Source: Saprospiraceae bacterium (GTDB lineage: Bacteria > Bacteroidota > Bacteroidia > Chitinophagales > Saprospiraceae). Taken from it: 64,000 bases of DNA. Shown in pieces: positions 1 to 9,578 of the stretch (positions within the stretch are counted from its first letter, which is position 1; each line of letters starts with the position of its first letter). The stretch covers positions 120,695-184,694 of the forward strand of contig JABDMH010000042.1 of the NCBI GenBank assembly GCA_013001595.1, written 5' to 3'. The translations under genes were made by a program, and so were the position numbers. The notes beneath the pieces are model-generated. The model did no database searches. It saw only the letters and a list, made by a program, of their open reading frames with translations, and was not told the DNA's origin.

Positions 1-88
1 GAAAGACATCCTCTAACACACGCACCATCGTCGGACGGTCTATGTTCTTACCGGTCTTAAATTCTGAAAAAGTATCTACCAGATTCAT
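1..88 (-). CDS. nusA: Transcription termination/antitermination factor NusA, N-terminal fragment
   Basis: Only the first 29 codons are in the window; the gene runs off the left edge. The frame starts at ATG 88-86 and reads MNLVDTFSEF, then a segment with NIDRPTMVRVLEDVF, typical of the NusA N-terminal RNA-polymerase-binding domain in Bacteroidota. It begins 8 bases after the rimP stop codon, and rimP-nusA is one of the most conserved bacterial gene pairs. NusA binds RNA polymerase and modulates pausing and termination. It is probably co-transcribed with rimP from the promoter near 645-676. The identification rests on a short sequence plus gene order. Confidence 0.9.
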   Translation of the reverse strand, partial: MNLVDTFSEFKTGKNIDRPTMVRVLEDVF

Positions 89-96
89 TATAAATG

Positions 97-573
97 CTAT
101 TTAAATCTTACTTCAACAAAAGTTTTTTCTATCTCACTAAAATTGATTTCCTTTTTCTGCCCCCAACTGAAGGCCTTTTGCTTTCCCTTACGAACCTGGG
201 GTTCGATCGTAATACTTTCTTCGTTTACTTCACTTAGCCGTCCCTTCATTGCTAGGCCCTCCTTCAATATTATATTCAGCAGACGGCCTTTATTCTTCTG
301 ATACTGCCGTAAAGAAGTGAGCGGCCGATCCAAGCCCGGTGAGGAGACATCCAAGGCATACTCTTCACCCAGCAGGCCTTCTACATCCAATGCGCTCTCC
401 AATGAGCGACTAATCGCTTGACATGCTTCCAGGGTAACTCCCTCGTCAGAGTCTAAGTAAACTACCAGTCTGTTTGAAGAACTTCTCCAGTCTAGATCCA
501 CAAGAAAGTAAGTTCCGCCTTCTATTTCTCTCAGTCGATCTTCTAACCAACTTTGCCATTTGTCACGATCCAA
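97..573 (-). CDS. rimP: Ribosome maturation factor RimP
   Basis: RimP is a cytoplasmic factor needed for late maturation of the 30S ribosomal subunit. At 158 aa it has the usual family length. The family signature is present at residues 74-85 (LDVSSPGLDRPL), with an N-terminal alpha/beta domain before it and an SH3-like C-terminal domain after it. The start appears to be TTG at 573-571: no in-frame ATG lies near, the upstream ATG opens only a two-codon frame, and AAGGAG sits just upstream, although its spacing of about 2 nt is short. The gene leads the rimP-nusA operon and has a roughly 70-nt leader containing a strong hairpin. Confidence 0.95.
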   Translation of the reverse strand: MDRDKWQSWLEDRLREIEGGTYFLVDLDWRSSSNRLVVYLDSDEGVTLEACQAISRSLESALDVEGLLGEEYALDVSSPGLDRPLTSLRQYQKNKGRLLNIILKEGLAMKGRLSEVNEESITIEPQVRKGKQKAFSWGQKKEINFSEIEKTFVEVRFK

Positions 574-596
574 AACTCCTTAGGTCATTTAACCAA

Positions 597-623
597 AAGA
601 GGGAACAACTCCTGTTCCCTCTT
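597..623 (-). promoter_or_regulatory. Perfect leader hairpin upstream of rimP-nusA, possible attenuator
   Basis: The 11-bp arms AAGAGGGAACA (597-607) and TGTTCCCTCTT (613-623) pair perfectly around a 5-nt loop. On the minus strand the stem is followed directly by a short U-run (CUUUUGG). It lies between the rimP promoter and the rimP start, so it is in the 5' leader rather than after a gene. A short terminator-like hairpin before nusA would suit autogenous control by NusA. It could also be the 3' terminator of an unseen short transcript. The structure is seen; the function is inferred. Confidence 0.55.
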
Positions 624-644
624 CTGCACTTCTCTGTAAGGCTG

Positions 645-676
645 CAAAGATAGCAATTTAATCCGTAGGTAGTCAA
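645..676 (-). promoter_or_regulatory. rimP-nusA promoter, Bacteroidota type
   Basis: On the minus strand a -33 TTG (676-674) is followed after 21 bases by the -7 element TATCTTTG (652-645). This matches the Bacteroidota housekeeping consensus TTG-N17-23-TAnnTTTG. It lies about 70 nt upstream of the rimP start and ahead of the leader hairpin. Confidence 0.7.
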
Positions 677-727
677 CCTCCCTTATGTGGGTTAGTTTTA
701 AGGTGAAGAATTGTCACTAGCATTCCA

Positions 728-2254
728 TCAAAACCATTGAAAGGCAAAATACATTGCTGGTTGTTCTCCGATGTTCTTAATGGCATGAGGTACGTGGGCA
801 CCTAGGTAGTAAATATCTCCCGATCTTCCCTGATATCTGGCGTTGCCAATTTCTTCTTCAGTTTTTCCGTGGATCATAATAATCAATTCCTCTGCTTTAT
901 GAGTATGAGGCAAGTGACTCTTCAATCCCGGTTTCAGCGTCGTCATATGCATTTCAAATCGGCCGCACATATGAGTTGATGTATCAAAATACTTTCTCAC
1001 ACCACCTTTGCTGTGCTCAGTAAATGCCACCTCTTCATAAGAAACTGTAAATGAAGGTGTTTGCTCCTTTTGTGCCTGACGTGCCGCAAATGACAGGTGA
1101 TAAACGAGTGAAGTAGTATCTCTTCTACTTATTTTGAGATGATCACCTTGAGCAAGAAAGATGACGCTGTGGTTAGGCAGTGTTTGCTTCTTAGCATCCA
1201 CCGCAGCAGATACTTGTCCGTCGATTACGATAAAGAGTTGCTCATGATCGCTGTCAAAAAAAGACATTGAATCCTTTATTTCGATGGCATCGCACTGCAA
1301 GTGGGAAAGATGCATTGTTTCTCCACTGAACATGGTGGCATTCTGTACACCCAAATTAGGTCTTCGATAGACTTTTGATGCCATCCTTTCTGGCACCTTG
1401 TCACTCCACAACCAGGTCAGTGATTCAGGCAAGACTTGACCTGCGTACTGGCCATTGTGCCCGCCACTATCCTTCATAAACTTGTACTCATAATTCTTAA
1501 ACGCCAATGCCGCAGCCATTTGTTGATTAGCCAACCACCAATTGCCAAATTCATTATCTAGATCCTTGCTTCCATCTTGCAATAAAACCTTGAGTGGCTT
1601 CTTGTCAGTCTGCCTAATCATAGGTGGATAATTATGACCTCCCTTGATATCCGTAAAACTGCCAATATGACTGAGCACTTTCTGAAAGATGTCCGGCCTG
1701 CGCCATGCAGCAGTAAAGGCGCAGATGCCCCCAGAAGAAATTCCACATATCGCGTGCATACTCGGATCATCAGCGATATGATATTGCTTCTTGATTTCAG
1801 CTAGTAGTTCTTCCTCTAAGAATTGCACATATCTGTCTGAGAGTGTATCATATTCTATGCTTCTGTTTGATACACGCCAAGGATTATCAGGTACCTCCAT
1901 ATTGATGTCATGACCTGGATTGATAAACAGACCTATGGTTACAGGCATTTTCTCTTGTGCTATCAAATTGTCAAAGACTATGGGAACTCTAAAGTCACCT
2001 TCTTCTTTCACGTATGTGTGACCGTCTTGGAACACCATCAAAGCTGCTGGAACTGATGCATCACACTGCGCCGGAACATATACAAAGTAATCTCTTACTG
2101 TATTCGGATACATACTGCTATGCCAAGTGTGCTGAATCAATTGACCACTAGGTATTTTAGGGTAAGCCCCACTATTAGGACCTAAATTGGCCCCACTCTG
2201 AGCAAGTAATGAGGATGAGGATAATATGAAGAAAAGTAGTACTATTAGTCGCAT
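728..2254 (-). CDS. Secreted esterase fused to two cupin domains
   Basis: About 508 aa from the chosen ATG at 2254. Residues 1-19 form a clear signal peptide (MRLIVLLFFILSSSSLLAQ); a longer frame reaches 2287 but would bury it. Residues 30-290 are an alpha/beta-hydrolase of the enterochelin-esterase/esterase D type: nucleophile motif GISSG (Ser about 173), an LLQDGSKD segment with the likely acid, and a GGHNGQ segment with the likely histidine. Two cupin domains follow. The first (about 315-390) lacks obvious metal ligands. The second (about 430-508) has HTHKAEE and GAHVPHAI, a plausible metal site. Substrate is unknown; siderophore esters or polysaccharide acyl esters are options. It stands alone, convergent to nothing and divergent from mqnC. 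Confidence 0.8.
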   Translation of the reverse strand: MRLIVLLFFILSSSSLLAQSGANLGPNSGAYPKIPSGQLIQHTWHSSMYPNTVRDYFVYVPAQCDASVPAALMVFQDGHTYVKEEGDFRVPIVFDNLIAQEKMPVTIGLFINPGHDINMEVPDNPWRVSNRSIEYDTLSDRYVQFLEEELLAEIKKQYHIADDPSMHAICGISSGGICAFTAAWRRPDIFQKVLSHIGSFTDIKGGHNYPPMIRQTDKKPLKVLLQDGSKDLDNEFGNWWLANQQMAAALAFKNYEYKFMKDSGGHNGQYAGQVLPESLTWLWSDKVPERMASKVYRRPNLGVQNATMFSGETMHLSHLQCDAIEIKDSMSFFDSDHEQLFIVIDGQVSAAVDAKKQTLPNHSVIFLAQGDHLKISRRDTTSLVYHLSFAARQAQKEQTPSFTVSYEEVAFTEHSKGGVRKYFDTSTHMCGRFEMHMTTLKPGLKSHLPHTHKAEELIIMIHGKTEEEIGNARYQGRSGDIYYLGAHVPHAIKNIGEQPAMYFAFQWF

Positions 2255-2363
2255 ACGCTTTTTCAAGTCTGAGATTAAGGTATCCAAAAAAACAGACTTG
2301 TTTTCCTAATTATGGATTCTGTTTAGAGATCAATTCCTCATCAACCCCTAAACTTCACTTTCC

Positions 2364-2371
2364 TATATTTG
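2364..2371 (+). promoter_or_regulatory. mqnC promoter -7 element
   Basis: TATATTTG matches TAnnTTTG exactly and lies 22 nt upstream of the mqnC ATG. No good -33 TTG is visible. Confidence 0.5.
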
Positions 2372-2393
2372 TTAATCATCCAAACTTCATCAC

Positions 2394-3539
2394 ATGAATG
2401 CCAGTGCATTGTTGCTTCAAAGGGCGTTAAATCGTGAATTCCTAACTGTAGAAGAAGGTCTTTTTCTTTTTGAAAATGCCTCGACCGCCGATCTGATGTA
2501 TGTTGGCAATCAGCTTCGTCAGTATCATGTGCCGGGAAAGACAGTGACTTGGATCATCGATCGCAATTCGAATACAACGAATGTCTGTATCGCTTCCTGT
2601 AAATTCTGCAATTTCTATCGTCGACCAGGTCATGAGGAATCATACATTACTACAATTGATGAATATAAAGTAAAAATTGAAGAGACATTTGCTCTCGGCG
2701 GCGAACAACTGTTGTTACAGGGTGGACATCACCCCGATCTGGGACTGAGTTTCTACTGCAACCTATTCCAAAAATTGAAATCACTATACCCTGAACTCAA
2801 ACTTCATGCTTTAGGACCTCCAGAAATTGCACACATTACTAAACTGGAAGGGTCTACACATTTTGAAGTGCTAAAAGCACTGAAAGAGGCGGGGCTTGAT
2901 TCCCTACCTGGAGCGGGTGCAGAGATACTAAGTGATCGGGTCAGGAGGTTGATTTCCAAGGGAAAGTGCGGATCGGAGGAATGGCTCAATATCATGCGTA
3001 CCGCTCATCAACTTGATTTAACGACATCAGCTACGATGATGTTTGGACACATCGAAACCAATGTGGAAAGGATGCAACATCTGGTCGATATTCGTATGGT
3101 GCAGGCAGAAAAACCCAGCTCTGCTAAGGGCTTTCTAGCTTTTATTCCCTGGCCTTTCCAAGATCAAGACACCATTCTGAGAAAAATCAAACGCGCTCGC
3201 AATACATGCACCGGCGATGAGTATGTACGGATGATCGCAATGACCCGGATTATGCTTCCCAATGTGATCAATATTCAAGCATCCTGGCTCACGGTAGGTA
3301 AGTCCGTAGCACAAGTCTGTCTTCATGCTGGCGCCAACGATTTTGGAAGCATCATGATTGAAGAAAATGTGGTGTCAGCAGCTGGAGCCGCTTTCAGGTT
3401 TACAGCGGATGGCATTCAACAAGCCATCATTGAGGCTGGTTACCTTCCACAGCTGCGTAATCAGCAATATGAATATCGCGATCTGCCCGAAAATATACTG
3501 CAACAAGATCTTGACCATCAGACAATGATTGTCGATTAG
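2394..3539 (+). CDS. mqnC: Cyclic dehypoxanthinyl futalosine synthase MqnC
   Basis: A radical SAM enzyme of the futalosine route to menaquinone. It cyclises dehypoxanthine futalosine to its cyclic form. The radical SAM cluster motif CX3CX2C is at Cys65, Cys69 and Cys72 (CIASCKFC), followed by the family-typical QGGHHPDLGL segment; that motif separates MqnC from the related MqnE. At 381 aa it is of normal length. The ATG at 2394 follows a good promoter motif. No other futalosine genes are next to it, which is common in Bacteroidota. Product assignment is strong at family level. Confidence 0.92.
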   Translation: MNASALLLQRALNREFLTVEEGLFLFENASTADLMYVGNQLRQYHVPGKTVTWIIDRNSNTTNVCIASCKFCNFYRRPGHEESYITTIDEYKVKIEETFALGGEQLLLQGGHHPDLGLSFYCNLFQKLKSLYPELKLHALGPPEIAHITKLEGSTHFEVLKALKEAGLDSLPGAGAEILSDRVRRLISKGKCGSEEWLNIMRTAHQLDLTTSATMMFGHIETNVERMQHLVDIRMVQAEKPSSAKGFLAFIPWPFQDQDTILRKIKRARNTCTGDEYVRMIAMTRIMLPNVINIQASWLTVGKSVAQVCLHAGANDFGSIMIEENVVSAAGAAFRFTADGIQQAIIEAGYLPQLRNQQYEYRDLPENILQQDLDHQTMIVD

Positions 3540-3640
3540 CATTGAATACTCCAACTTCACGATGCGCTGCGATCAAACCACAGTAGAATCGTAGTGCCTG
3601 GCATCTAACAATCAAGACCATGCATGATCAGCTGCCAAAT

Positions 3641-3676
3641 TTGTTGATCAGATTCTAGTCAGCTGCTTTATCTTTG
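3641..3676 (+). promoter_or_regulatory. uvrA promoter, Bacteroidota type
   Basis: TATCTTTG (3669-3676) matches TAnnTTTG, with TTG at 3644-3646 spaced by 22 bases (a second TTG is at 3641-3643). The motif overlaps the first codon of the longest uvrA frame (TTG 3674), which argues that this codon is not the true start. Confidence 0.65.
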
Positions 3677-3739
3677 TCTGCTTGGCGGCAGCCCAACCAG
3701 TATTACTGCTGGGTAATGAAAAAGAATATTTGCACTAAT

Positions 3740-6589
3740 ATGGAGGATGTTATAGAAGTAGTGGGCGCTAGGGAGCACAATCTTAAGAACATCGATGTGC
3801 AGATACCCAAGAATAAGCTGGTGGTCATTACTGGCATCAGTGGCAGTGGAAAATCTTCCCTTGCGTTTGATACTTTGTATGCTGAAGGACAGCGCCGATA
3901 CATGGAAACATTCGGGGCTTATGCCAGACAGTTCATTGGCAAAATGGATCGGCCTGATGTTGAACATATCCATGGATTGAGTCCAGTTATCTCCATTGAA
4001 CAGAAAACCACTGGATGGAATCCTCGCTCAACCGTAGGCACAATTACTGAGATCTATGATTTCCTCCGTCTACTTTATGCAAGAATAGGAGAAGCCTATT
4101 CATATGCTACCGGAAAACGTATGATCCGTTTTTCAGAAGAGGAGATCATCAACCACATTCTCGATCACTACCGTGATAAAAAGATTGTCATTTTGGCACC
4201 GGTTGTTCGAGGAAGAAAAGGTCATTATCGTGAGATGTTTGATCAAATTCGCAAGCAAGGATACGCTAAGGTACGTGTAGATGGTAAGCTCTTAGATTTG
4301 GAAAAGGGCCTACAAGTAGAGCGCTTCAAAACACATGATATTGAGATCGTAGTGGATCGCCTCAAGATCGATATCAAGAAAAGAGATCGCCTATCTGCCT
4401 CACTCTATACCGCACTCAAACTGGGTGACGGACTCATTATGATTCTTGATTATGATACGGGTGAAGTCAGCCCATTCAGCAAAAATCTGATGGACCCCGA
4501 ATCTGGCATTTCGTATGAGGAGCCCTCTCCAAATGCGTTTTCTTTCAATTCTCCATACGGCGCGTGTCCTACTTGTGGGGGGATGGGCAAAATCTCTGTG
4601 GTTGACCCCAAAAAGGTGATCCCTGATCCGCGTAAAAGTATCAATCAAGTTGGAATCGTTCCTTTTGGAGAAGTCAGGGATAATTTCACTTTCAAACAGC
4701 TCAGAGCCATTGCCAAGAAATTTAAGTTCTCCTTCGCTACACCTATAGATGAAATTCCAACGGATGCTCTAAGTACCATTCTTGAAGGTGGCGACGACTC
4801 ATTTGATGTGCGGATGCCATATAGTAAGCATGATTTCACCTACAACCTCGCCAATGAGGGACTCTACCGTATGTTAGATCGATGGTACAACGACACTTCT
4901 TCAGAAAAAGTAAGGCAATGGGCAGAAGCCTTTATGACCGTGACAGCATGCCATGACTGTCAAGGACAACGACTAAAGAAAGAATCAAGGCAATTTAAGA
5001 TCGCCGGGCAAAATATTGCAGAACTGGCCGCTTTAGACTTACAAGAACTGCACGATTACTTTGCTACAGTGGAGTCCAAGCTGTCTAAAAAGCAGCTCAC
5101 CATTGGCAAGGACGTACTCAAAGAAATCAAGTTGCGCTTAAAGTTCTTGCTTCATGTAGGTTTAGACTATCTCAGTTTAGACAGGCCAGCACGCAGTCTT
5201 TCAGGTGGAGAATCACAACGCACCAGATTGGCCAATCAAATTGGTTCACAGCTCACCGGCATTACCTACATCTTAGATGAACCCAGCATTGGCTTACACC
5301 AACGTGACAACCAAAGATTGATAGCCTCTCTCAAAGAGCTTACAGAGATTGGCAATACCGTATTAGTGGTAGAGCACGATAAAGACATCATGCTGGCATC
5401 GGACTATCTGATAGATTTAGGACCGGGCGCTGGTGAACAAGGAGGAGACTTAGTCGCCCAAGGTGTGCCAAAGGACCTAATCAAGAAGCAAAAAACGCTC
5501 ACATCAGATTATTTGAGCAATCGACAGATGATTGCCCTGCCGGAAACAAGACGCAAGGGCAACGGCCACTTTCTTAAACTTAAGGGGGCTCAAGGTCATA
5601 ACTTGAAGAATGTACAGATCAAAATTCCTTTAGGGACTTTCACCTGTGTGACGGGGGTTTCAGGTAGTGGAAAATCTACACTGATTAATGAAACCTTATA
5701 TCCCATATTGCGTAAGCACTTCCATCGTAGCAAGCAGGATCCACTACCCTATGATGCCCTGGATGGTCTCGAGCATCTGGATAAAGTGATAGAAATTGAT
5801 CAAGCCCCGATAGGTCGAACACCCAGATCTAATCCAGCCACTTATACCGGCGTTTTCACCGATATTCGCAAGCTATATGCTGAGGTTCCAGAGTCGAAGA
5901 TTAGGGGGTATAAGCCAGGCCGGTTTTCTTTTAATGTCAAGGGAGGACGCTGCGAAACATGTCAAGGCGGTGGAATGCGTGTAATCGAAATGAATTTTTT
6001 ACCCAATGTGATGGTAGAGTGTGAAACCTGCCAAGGACGAAGATACAATCGGGAAACCCTCGAAATCATTTTTAAGGGAAAGTCAATAAGTCAAGTGTTG
6101 GCAATGAGTGTTCGTGAAGCGGTAGAATTCTTCAAGAACATCCCACGTATATACAGGATCCTCAAGACGTTAAATGACGTTGGCCTTGGATACATCACTT
6201 TGGGTCAGTCCGCTACGACCCTCTCGGGCGGCGAAGCCCAACGAGTAAAACTATCGGAAGAACTGGCAAAACGGGATACAGGTTCGACGATGTACATCTT
6301 GGACGAGCCTACAACAGGTCTGCATTTTGATGACATCAGGCAATTGCTTACTGTCCTGAACAAACTGGTAGAAAAAGGAAATACGGTTATTGTCATAGAG
6401 CATAATATGGATGTGATCAAAGTAGCCGACTACATGCTGGATGTTGGGCCTGAGGGAGGGCGAAGGGGTGGTCAGATTGTGGCGCATGGCACGCCAGAAG
6501 CTGTGGCAAGGGACAAAAAAAGTATGACGGGAGCCTTTCTCAAAAAAGAACTGGCTTTACTCAAACGAAAGAAAAAGAGTACTACCTGA
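3740..6589 (+). CDS. uvrA: UvrABC excinuclease subunit A
   Basis: Damage-recognition ATPase of nucleotide excision repair. From ATG 3740 the protein is 949 aa, the usual length, and starts with the typical [23 protein letters not shown] 3716 is an alternative; TTG 3674 lies inside the promoter motif. Two ABC ATPase modules are visible, with Walker A GISGSGKS near residue 32 and GVSGSGKST in the second half, plus two LSGGE signatures. The C-terminal zinc finger is complete (Cys738, 741, 761, 764). In the first zinc module the second Cys pair is present (Cys276, Cys279), but the expected first pair reads DPESG (Asp252, Ser255). I recall partly degenerate first pairs in other Bacteroidota UvrA proteins, so this may be a lineage feature. 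Confidence 0.95.
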   Translation: MEDVIEVVGAREHNLKNIDVQIPKNKLVVITGISGSGKSSLAFDTLYAEGQRRYMETFGAYARQFIGKMDRPDVEHIHGLSPVISIEQKTTGWNPRSTVGTITEIYDFLRLLYARIGEAYSYATGKRMIRFSEEEIINHILDHYRDKKIVILAPVVRGRKGHYREMFDQIRKQGYAKVRVDGKLLDLEKGLQVERFKTHDIEIVVDRLKIDIKKRDRLSASLYTALKLGDGLIMILDYDTGEVSPFSKNLMDPESGISYEEPSPNAFSFNSPYGACPTCGGMGKISVVDPKKVIPDPRKSINQVGIVPFGEVRDNFTFKQLRAIAKKFKFSFATPIDEIPTDALSTILEGGDDSFDVRMPYSKHDFTYNLANEGLYRMLDRWYNDTSSEKVRQWAEAFMTVTACHDCQGQRLKKESRQFKIAGQNIAELAALDLQELHDYFATVESKLSKKQLTIGKDVLKEIKLRLKFLLHVGLDYLSLDRPARSLSGGESQRTRLANQIGSQLTGITYILDEPSIGLHQRDNQRLIASLKELTEIGNTVLVVEHDKDIMLASDYLIDLGPGAGEQGGDLVAQGVPKDLIKKQKTLTSDYLSNRQMIALPETRRKGNGHFLKLKGAQGHNLKNVQIKIPLGTFTCVTGVSGSGKSTLINETLYPILRKHFHRSKQDPLPYDALDGLEHLDKVIEIDQAPIGRTPRSNPATYTGVFTDIRKLYAEVPESKIRGYKPGRFSFNVKGGRCETCQGGGMRVIEMNFLPNVMVECETCQGRRYNRETLEIIFKGKSISQVLAMSVREAVEFFKNIPRIYRILKTLNDVGLGYITLGQSATTLSGGEAQRVKLSEELAKRDTGSTMYILDEPTTGLHFDDIRQLLTVLNKLVEKGNTVIVIEHNMDVIKVADYMLDVGPEGGRRGGQIVAHGTPEAVARDKKSMTGAFLKKELALLKRKKKSTT

Positions 6590-6595
6590 CCAGAC

Positions 6596-7459
6596 ATGGA
6601 CGGCACCAACCCAAATCGTCCCAGAGAGATTACTTTTCGACATGCCATTCTGCGAAAATTTACTACTTGGATGCTGGGTTTAACCGGCGTTTTCATCGGT
6701 ATAACCTGGTTGGCCATTGGCGATGCAGATGTAACTGAGATTGCAGGTGGTCTGATCTTGCAGATCTTGGCACTTGTGCCCATCGGATGGTTCATCTGGC
6801 AGCATCTGGAAGGACAAATCGATCTGAAGCGCTTCTTCCGTGGTTCTCATTCTTCCATTCCATTACTGCATCTGATACTTTTGGTGATCCTAATTTTGCT
6901 GGTTAGCTATGGTCTGGACATCTTAATGCTGGATTTAGTGAACACCTGGAATACGGCATTTGTAGAGGACGTATTGGAGGTGGAGATCCTATCCGCTGAT
7001 CAATCGGCTGGAATCAATATCCTAACTTTTATATTGGCAGTAGTGATGGCACCTTTAATGGAAGAGCTGGTTTTTCGTGGTTTGATTTTGCAGCGTCTGA
7101 TGGTCAAATATGGCCCGACCAGCGCCATTTGGGCATCTTCTCTCTTGTTTGGTTTATTGCATTTTGATGCACTCTTCAGTGCATCGCTATTTGGTGTAGT
7201 GATGTGTCTCTTCTTCCTCAAAACAAAAAACCTATGGGTGCCCATATTCGTGCATTGGACCAATAATGCAACTGTATTAGGCCTGGACTTTTGGATGCAA
7301 AGCAAGCAGCTCAAAACATTAGACGCCTTGGATCAATACAGCTGGTTTGCACTTATCCTGATCGTTGCCATACCAGCATCCATTTACCTTATTCGAAAGT
7401 GGTGGCCTGCGAACGATTGTCTACTTCCCTATGAAATCAGTAACATAGAGGCACCATGA
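6596..7459 (+). CDS. CPBP-family intramembrane metalloprotease
   Basis: 287 aa with about seven or eight hydrophobic segments. It carries the three conserved motifs of the CAAX-protease/bacteriocin-processing (CPBP) family: EELVFR (Glu156, Glu157, Arg161), FGLLH (His189) and HWTNN (His220, Asn223/224). These form the intramembrane zinc site. Bacterial members act in membrane protein processing or bacteriocin immunity; the substrate here cannot be told. It starts 6 bases after uvrA, so co-transcription is likely, though no functional link is obvious. Confidence 0.88.
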   Translation: MDGTNPNRPREITFRHAILRKFTTWMLGLTGVFIGITWLAIGDADVTEIAGGLILQILALVPIGWFIWQHLEGQIDLKRFFRGSHSSIPLLHLILLVILILLVSYGLDILMLDLVNTWNTAFVEDVLEVEILSADQSAGINILTFILAVVMAPLMEELVFRGLILQRLMVKYGPTSAIWASSLLFGLLHFDALFSASLFGVVMCLFFLKTKNLWVPIFVHWTNNATVLGLDFWMQSKQLKTLDALDQYSWFALILIVAIPASIYLIRKWWPANDCLLPYEISNIEAP

Positions 7460-7676
7460 TCATTCAGTCTCACTCGTAAGCTCCAAGCACGCTCTTCTCA
7501 TTTTCAGTAAAAGCATTGGTCAGATCTCCATAGAGGAGATTGTCTAAGTGTAGTCGAAATCATAATTTGTAATAGATTTGGTACAGGTCTAATTTCAATC
7601 ACATTAACCATTATTTTTACTATCTTAAGTAGGCTTTGTGGCTATATTATTTTGAGCATCTCCTTAAAGTCTTGCG

Positions 7677-9218
7677 GTGAGGAAAATTCTTAATTCAACG
7701 ATTCGTCTGTATCTAAAATCTCGGTACAACAAATTTGAATATAGTGTTTCACAGCCACAAGTCGCCCAGGCAGATGTGCTTGAAGATTTGTTGTTTTCAG
7801 CCTCAGATACCGAGTTTGGCCAGAGACATCGCTTTGCCGAGCTACGTCATTATGAAGATTTTAGGCGCGAGGTACCCATTTCGGCCTATGACGACATGAA
7901 GCATGACATCAAGCGGATGATGCACGGCGAGCAAGATGTACTTTGGCCAGGGAAGGTGACCTGGTTTTCAAAATCTTCTGGCACCACCTCAGATAAAAGC
8001 AAGTTCATCCCAGTTAGCAAGCAGAGTCTAAAGCATTGTCATGTCAAGGGGTTTTGGGACTCTTTAGCCCTCCTATACCATCATCATCCTGAAGCTAAAA
8101 TTTTTGAATACAACAACTTAGTAGTGGGCGGATCACTGTACGAATTTGGTCCACATAAGGAAACTAGATTTGGAGATGTTTCGGCCATTCTAATTCATGA
8201 AATGCCATTGGTAGGAAGGCCTTTTTATTCCCCCGATTTTGCTACCGCTTCCATGAAAAAGTGGGATGAAAAAATCGAAAGAACCGCTCAACTCGCAAGT
8301 GAAGATCGAGATATTGGCACCATCGGAGGAGTTCCTACCTGGAATATTGTTTTGTTTAAGCGCGTCTTGGAAATAACTGGCAAGTCCAACTTGCTCGAAG
8401 TGTGGCCACACCTGGAACTCTACGTTCATGGCGGCGTCAATTTTGAACCATACCGCAACCAATTCGAAGCACTGATTCCAAAAAAAGATTTTATCTACAA
8501 AGATGTTTATAATGCCTCAGAAGGATATTTTGCTTTCCAAGACCACCGCAGCAGTGATTTGCTCCTATTTCCTGACGGAGGTATCTTTTACGAGTTCATT
8601 CCTATGGACAAGATGGACAATCCTGCGGACCATGCCGTTTCACTTCAAGATGTCAATACAGGAGTGAACTACGCCATGCTTATCTCGACCAATGCTGGAC
8701 TTTGGCGGTACCTAATTGGAGATACGGTGACGTTCACCGAGACAAATCCCTTTCGAATTAGAATTACCGGAAGAACCAAGCACTTTGTAAACGCATTTGG
8801 AGAGGAGGTCATGGTAGATAATACTGATCAAGCGCTAAGTCGAACCTGTCAAGAAATGCAAGTGAAAATTCGTGATTATACCGTTGCTCCCATTTATCTG
8901 AATACGACCCATAAGGGACGTCATGAATGGCTTATTGAGTTTGATGGAATCGCACCCAACTTGGATCACTTCTCTGCCGTGCTTGATGACCACCTCCAGC
9001 AAATCAATAGTGATTATGAAGCCAAACGCTATGAAGATATGGCTATGCAGAGACTCACCGTACGAAGCCTTCCGAAGGATACGTTTGCTAAGTGGCTAGT
9101 GAGAAAAAAGAAAGTAGGGGCACAAATAAAAGTTCCTAGGCTATCCAATAACAGGGAAATGGCGGAGGAGATTTTGCAAATGCTACCCAAACATGAAGGA
9201 GTTAGATCGAACCCATAA
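7677..9218 (+). CDS. GH3 family (auxin-responsive promoter type) adenylate-forming enzyme
   Basis: 513 aa, matching bacterial GH3 proteins. GH3 enzymes are ANL-superfamily ligases that activate a carboxylate with ATP and join it to an amino acid; the bacterial role is not established. Visible motifs are SKSSGTTSDKSKFIPVS near residues 100-116 (the P-loop-like ATP motif), YNASEGYFA in the middle (the family YxASEG motif) and RYLIGDTV followed by RITGRTKHFVNAFGEEV. The start is GTG at 7677, which has a fair match to the family N-terminus (long helix, then TEFG). The 3' end overlaps the next gene by 26 bases. Confidence 0.88.
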   Translation: MRKILNSTIRLYLKSRYNKFEYSVSQPQVAQADVLEDLLFSASDTEFGQRHRFAELRHYEDFRREVPISAYDDMKHDIKRMMHGEQDVLWPGKVTWFSKSSGTTSDKSKFIPVSKQSLKHCHVKGFWDSLALLYHHHPEAKIFEYNNLVVGGSLYEFGPHKETRFGDVSAILIHEMPLVGRPFYSPDFATASMKKWDEKIERTAQLASEDRDIGTIGGVPTWNIVLFKRVLEITGKSNLLEVWPHLELYVHGGVNFEPYRNQFEALIPKKDFIYKDVYNASEGYFAFQDHRSSDLLLFPDGGIFYEFIPMDKMDNPADHAVSLQDVNTGVNYAMLISTNAGLWRYLIGDTVTFTETNPFRIRITGRTKHFVNAFGEEVMVDNTDQALSRTCQEMQVKIRDYTVAPIYLNTTHKGRHEWLIEFDGIAPNLDHFSAVLDDHLQQINSDYEAKRYEDMAMQRLTVRSLPKDTFAKWLVRKKKVGAQIKVPRLSNNREMAEEILQMLPKHEGVRSNP

Positions 9219-9516
9219 AAACCTTATAAATAGTGAGTTTGGACTCAATCTCGAAGACCAACCTCCAGATGAAGAACTGATCAAAGTATTGTCTGATCGC
9301 ATCGCATATTTACTGATGCATGAGATGGAATCTTTCATGACGCTGATGTATCGTATGGATGTGTCAGAGAAGAAAGTAGCAGCGGCATTGTCTCCAACCA
9401 ATCAGGAAGCACCCAACGTTGCCCTGGCAAAATTGATCATCCAACGACAACTGGACCGAATGCAAACCAAGAGTAAATACAAACAAACACCGCTGAAAGA
9501 TTGGATGGACTTCTGA
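9193..9516 (+). CDS. Small conserved hypothetical protein downstream of GH3
   Basis: 107 aa, mainly predicted helical and acidic in the first half. No signal peptide or membrane segment, so probably cytoplasmic. The C-terminus is basic with a KSKYKQTPLKDWMDF tail. I do not recognise a named domain. Its ATG lies inside the end of the GH3 gene, so the pair is very likely translationally coupled and may work together. It is not a shadow frame: most of it lies beyond GH3 in otherwise unoccupied sequence. Confidence 0.7.
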   Translation: MKELDRTHKNLINSEFGLNLEDQPPDEELIKVLSDRIAYLLMHEMESFMTLMYRMDVSEKKVAAALSPTNQEAPNVALAKLIIQRQLDRMQTKSKYKQTPLKDWMDF

Positions 9517-9578
9517 TGTTGGTCATTTTTCAGACTCAACGCTATTTAATGCTCACCTTTGATTGAATTCTAACCGGA

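Noticed and set aside
3674..3739. Longer UvrA N-terminus starting at TTG 3674
   Set aside because: The TTG is part of a TATCTTTG promoter element and the extra residues do not resemble UvrA.
7528..7545. Small ATCTCC/GGAGAT hairpin before the GH3 gene
   Set aside because: Six-base stem with no U-run or conserved context; likely chance.
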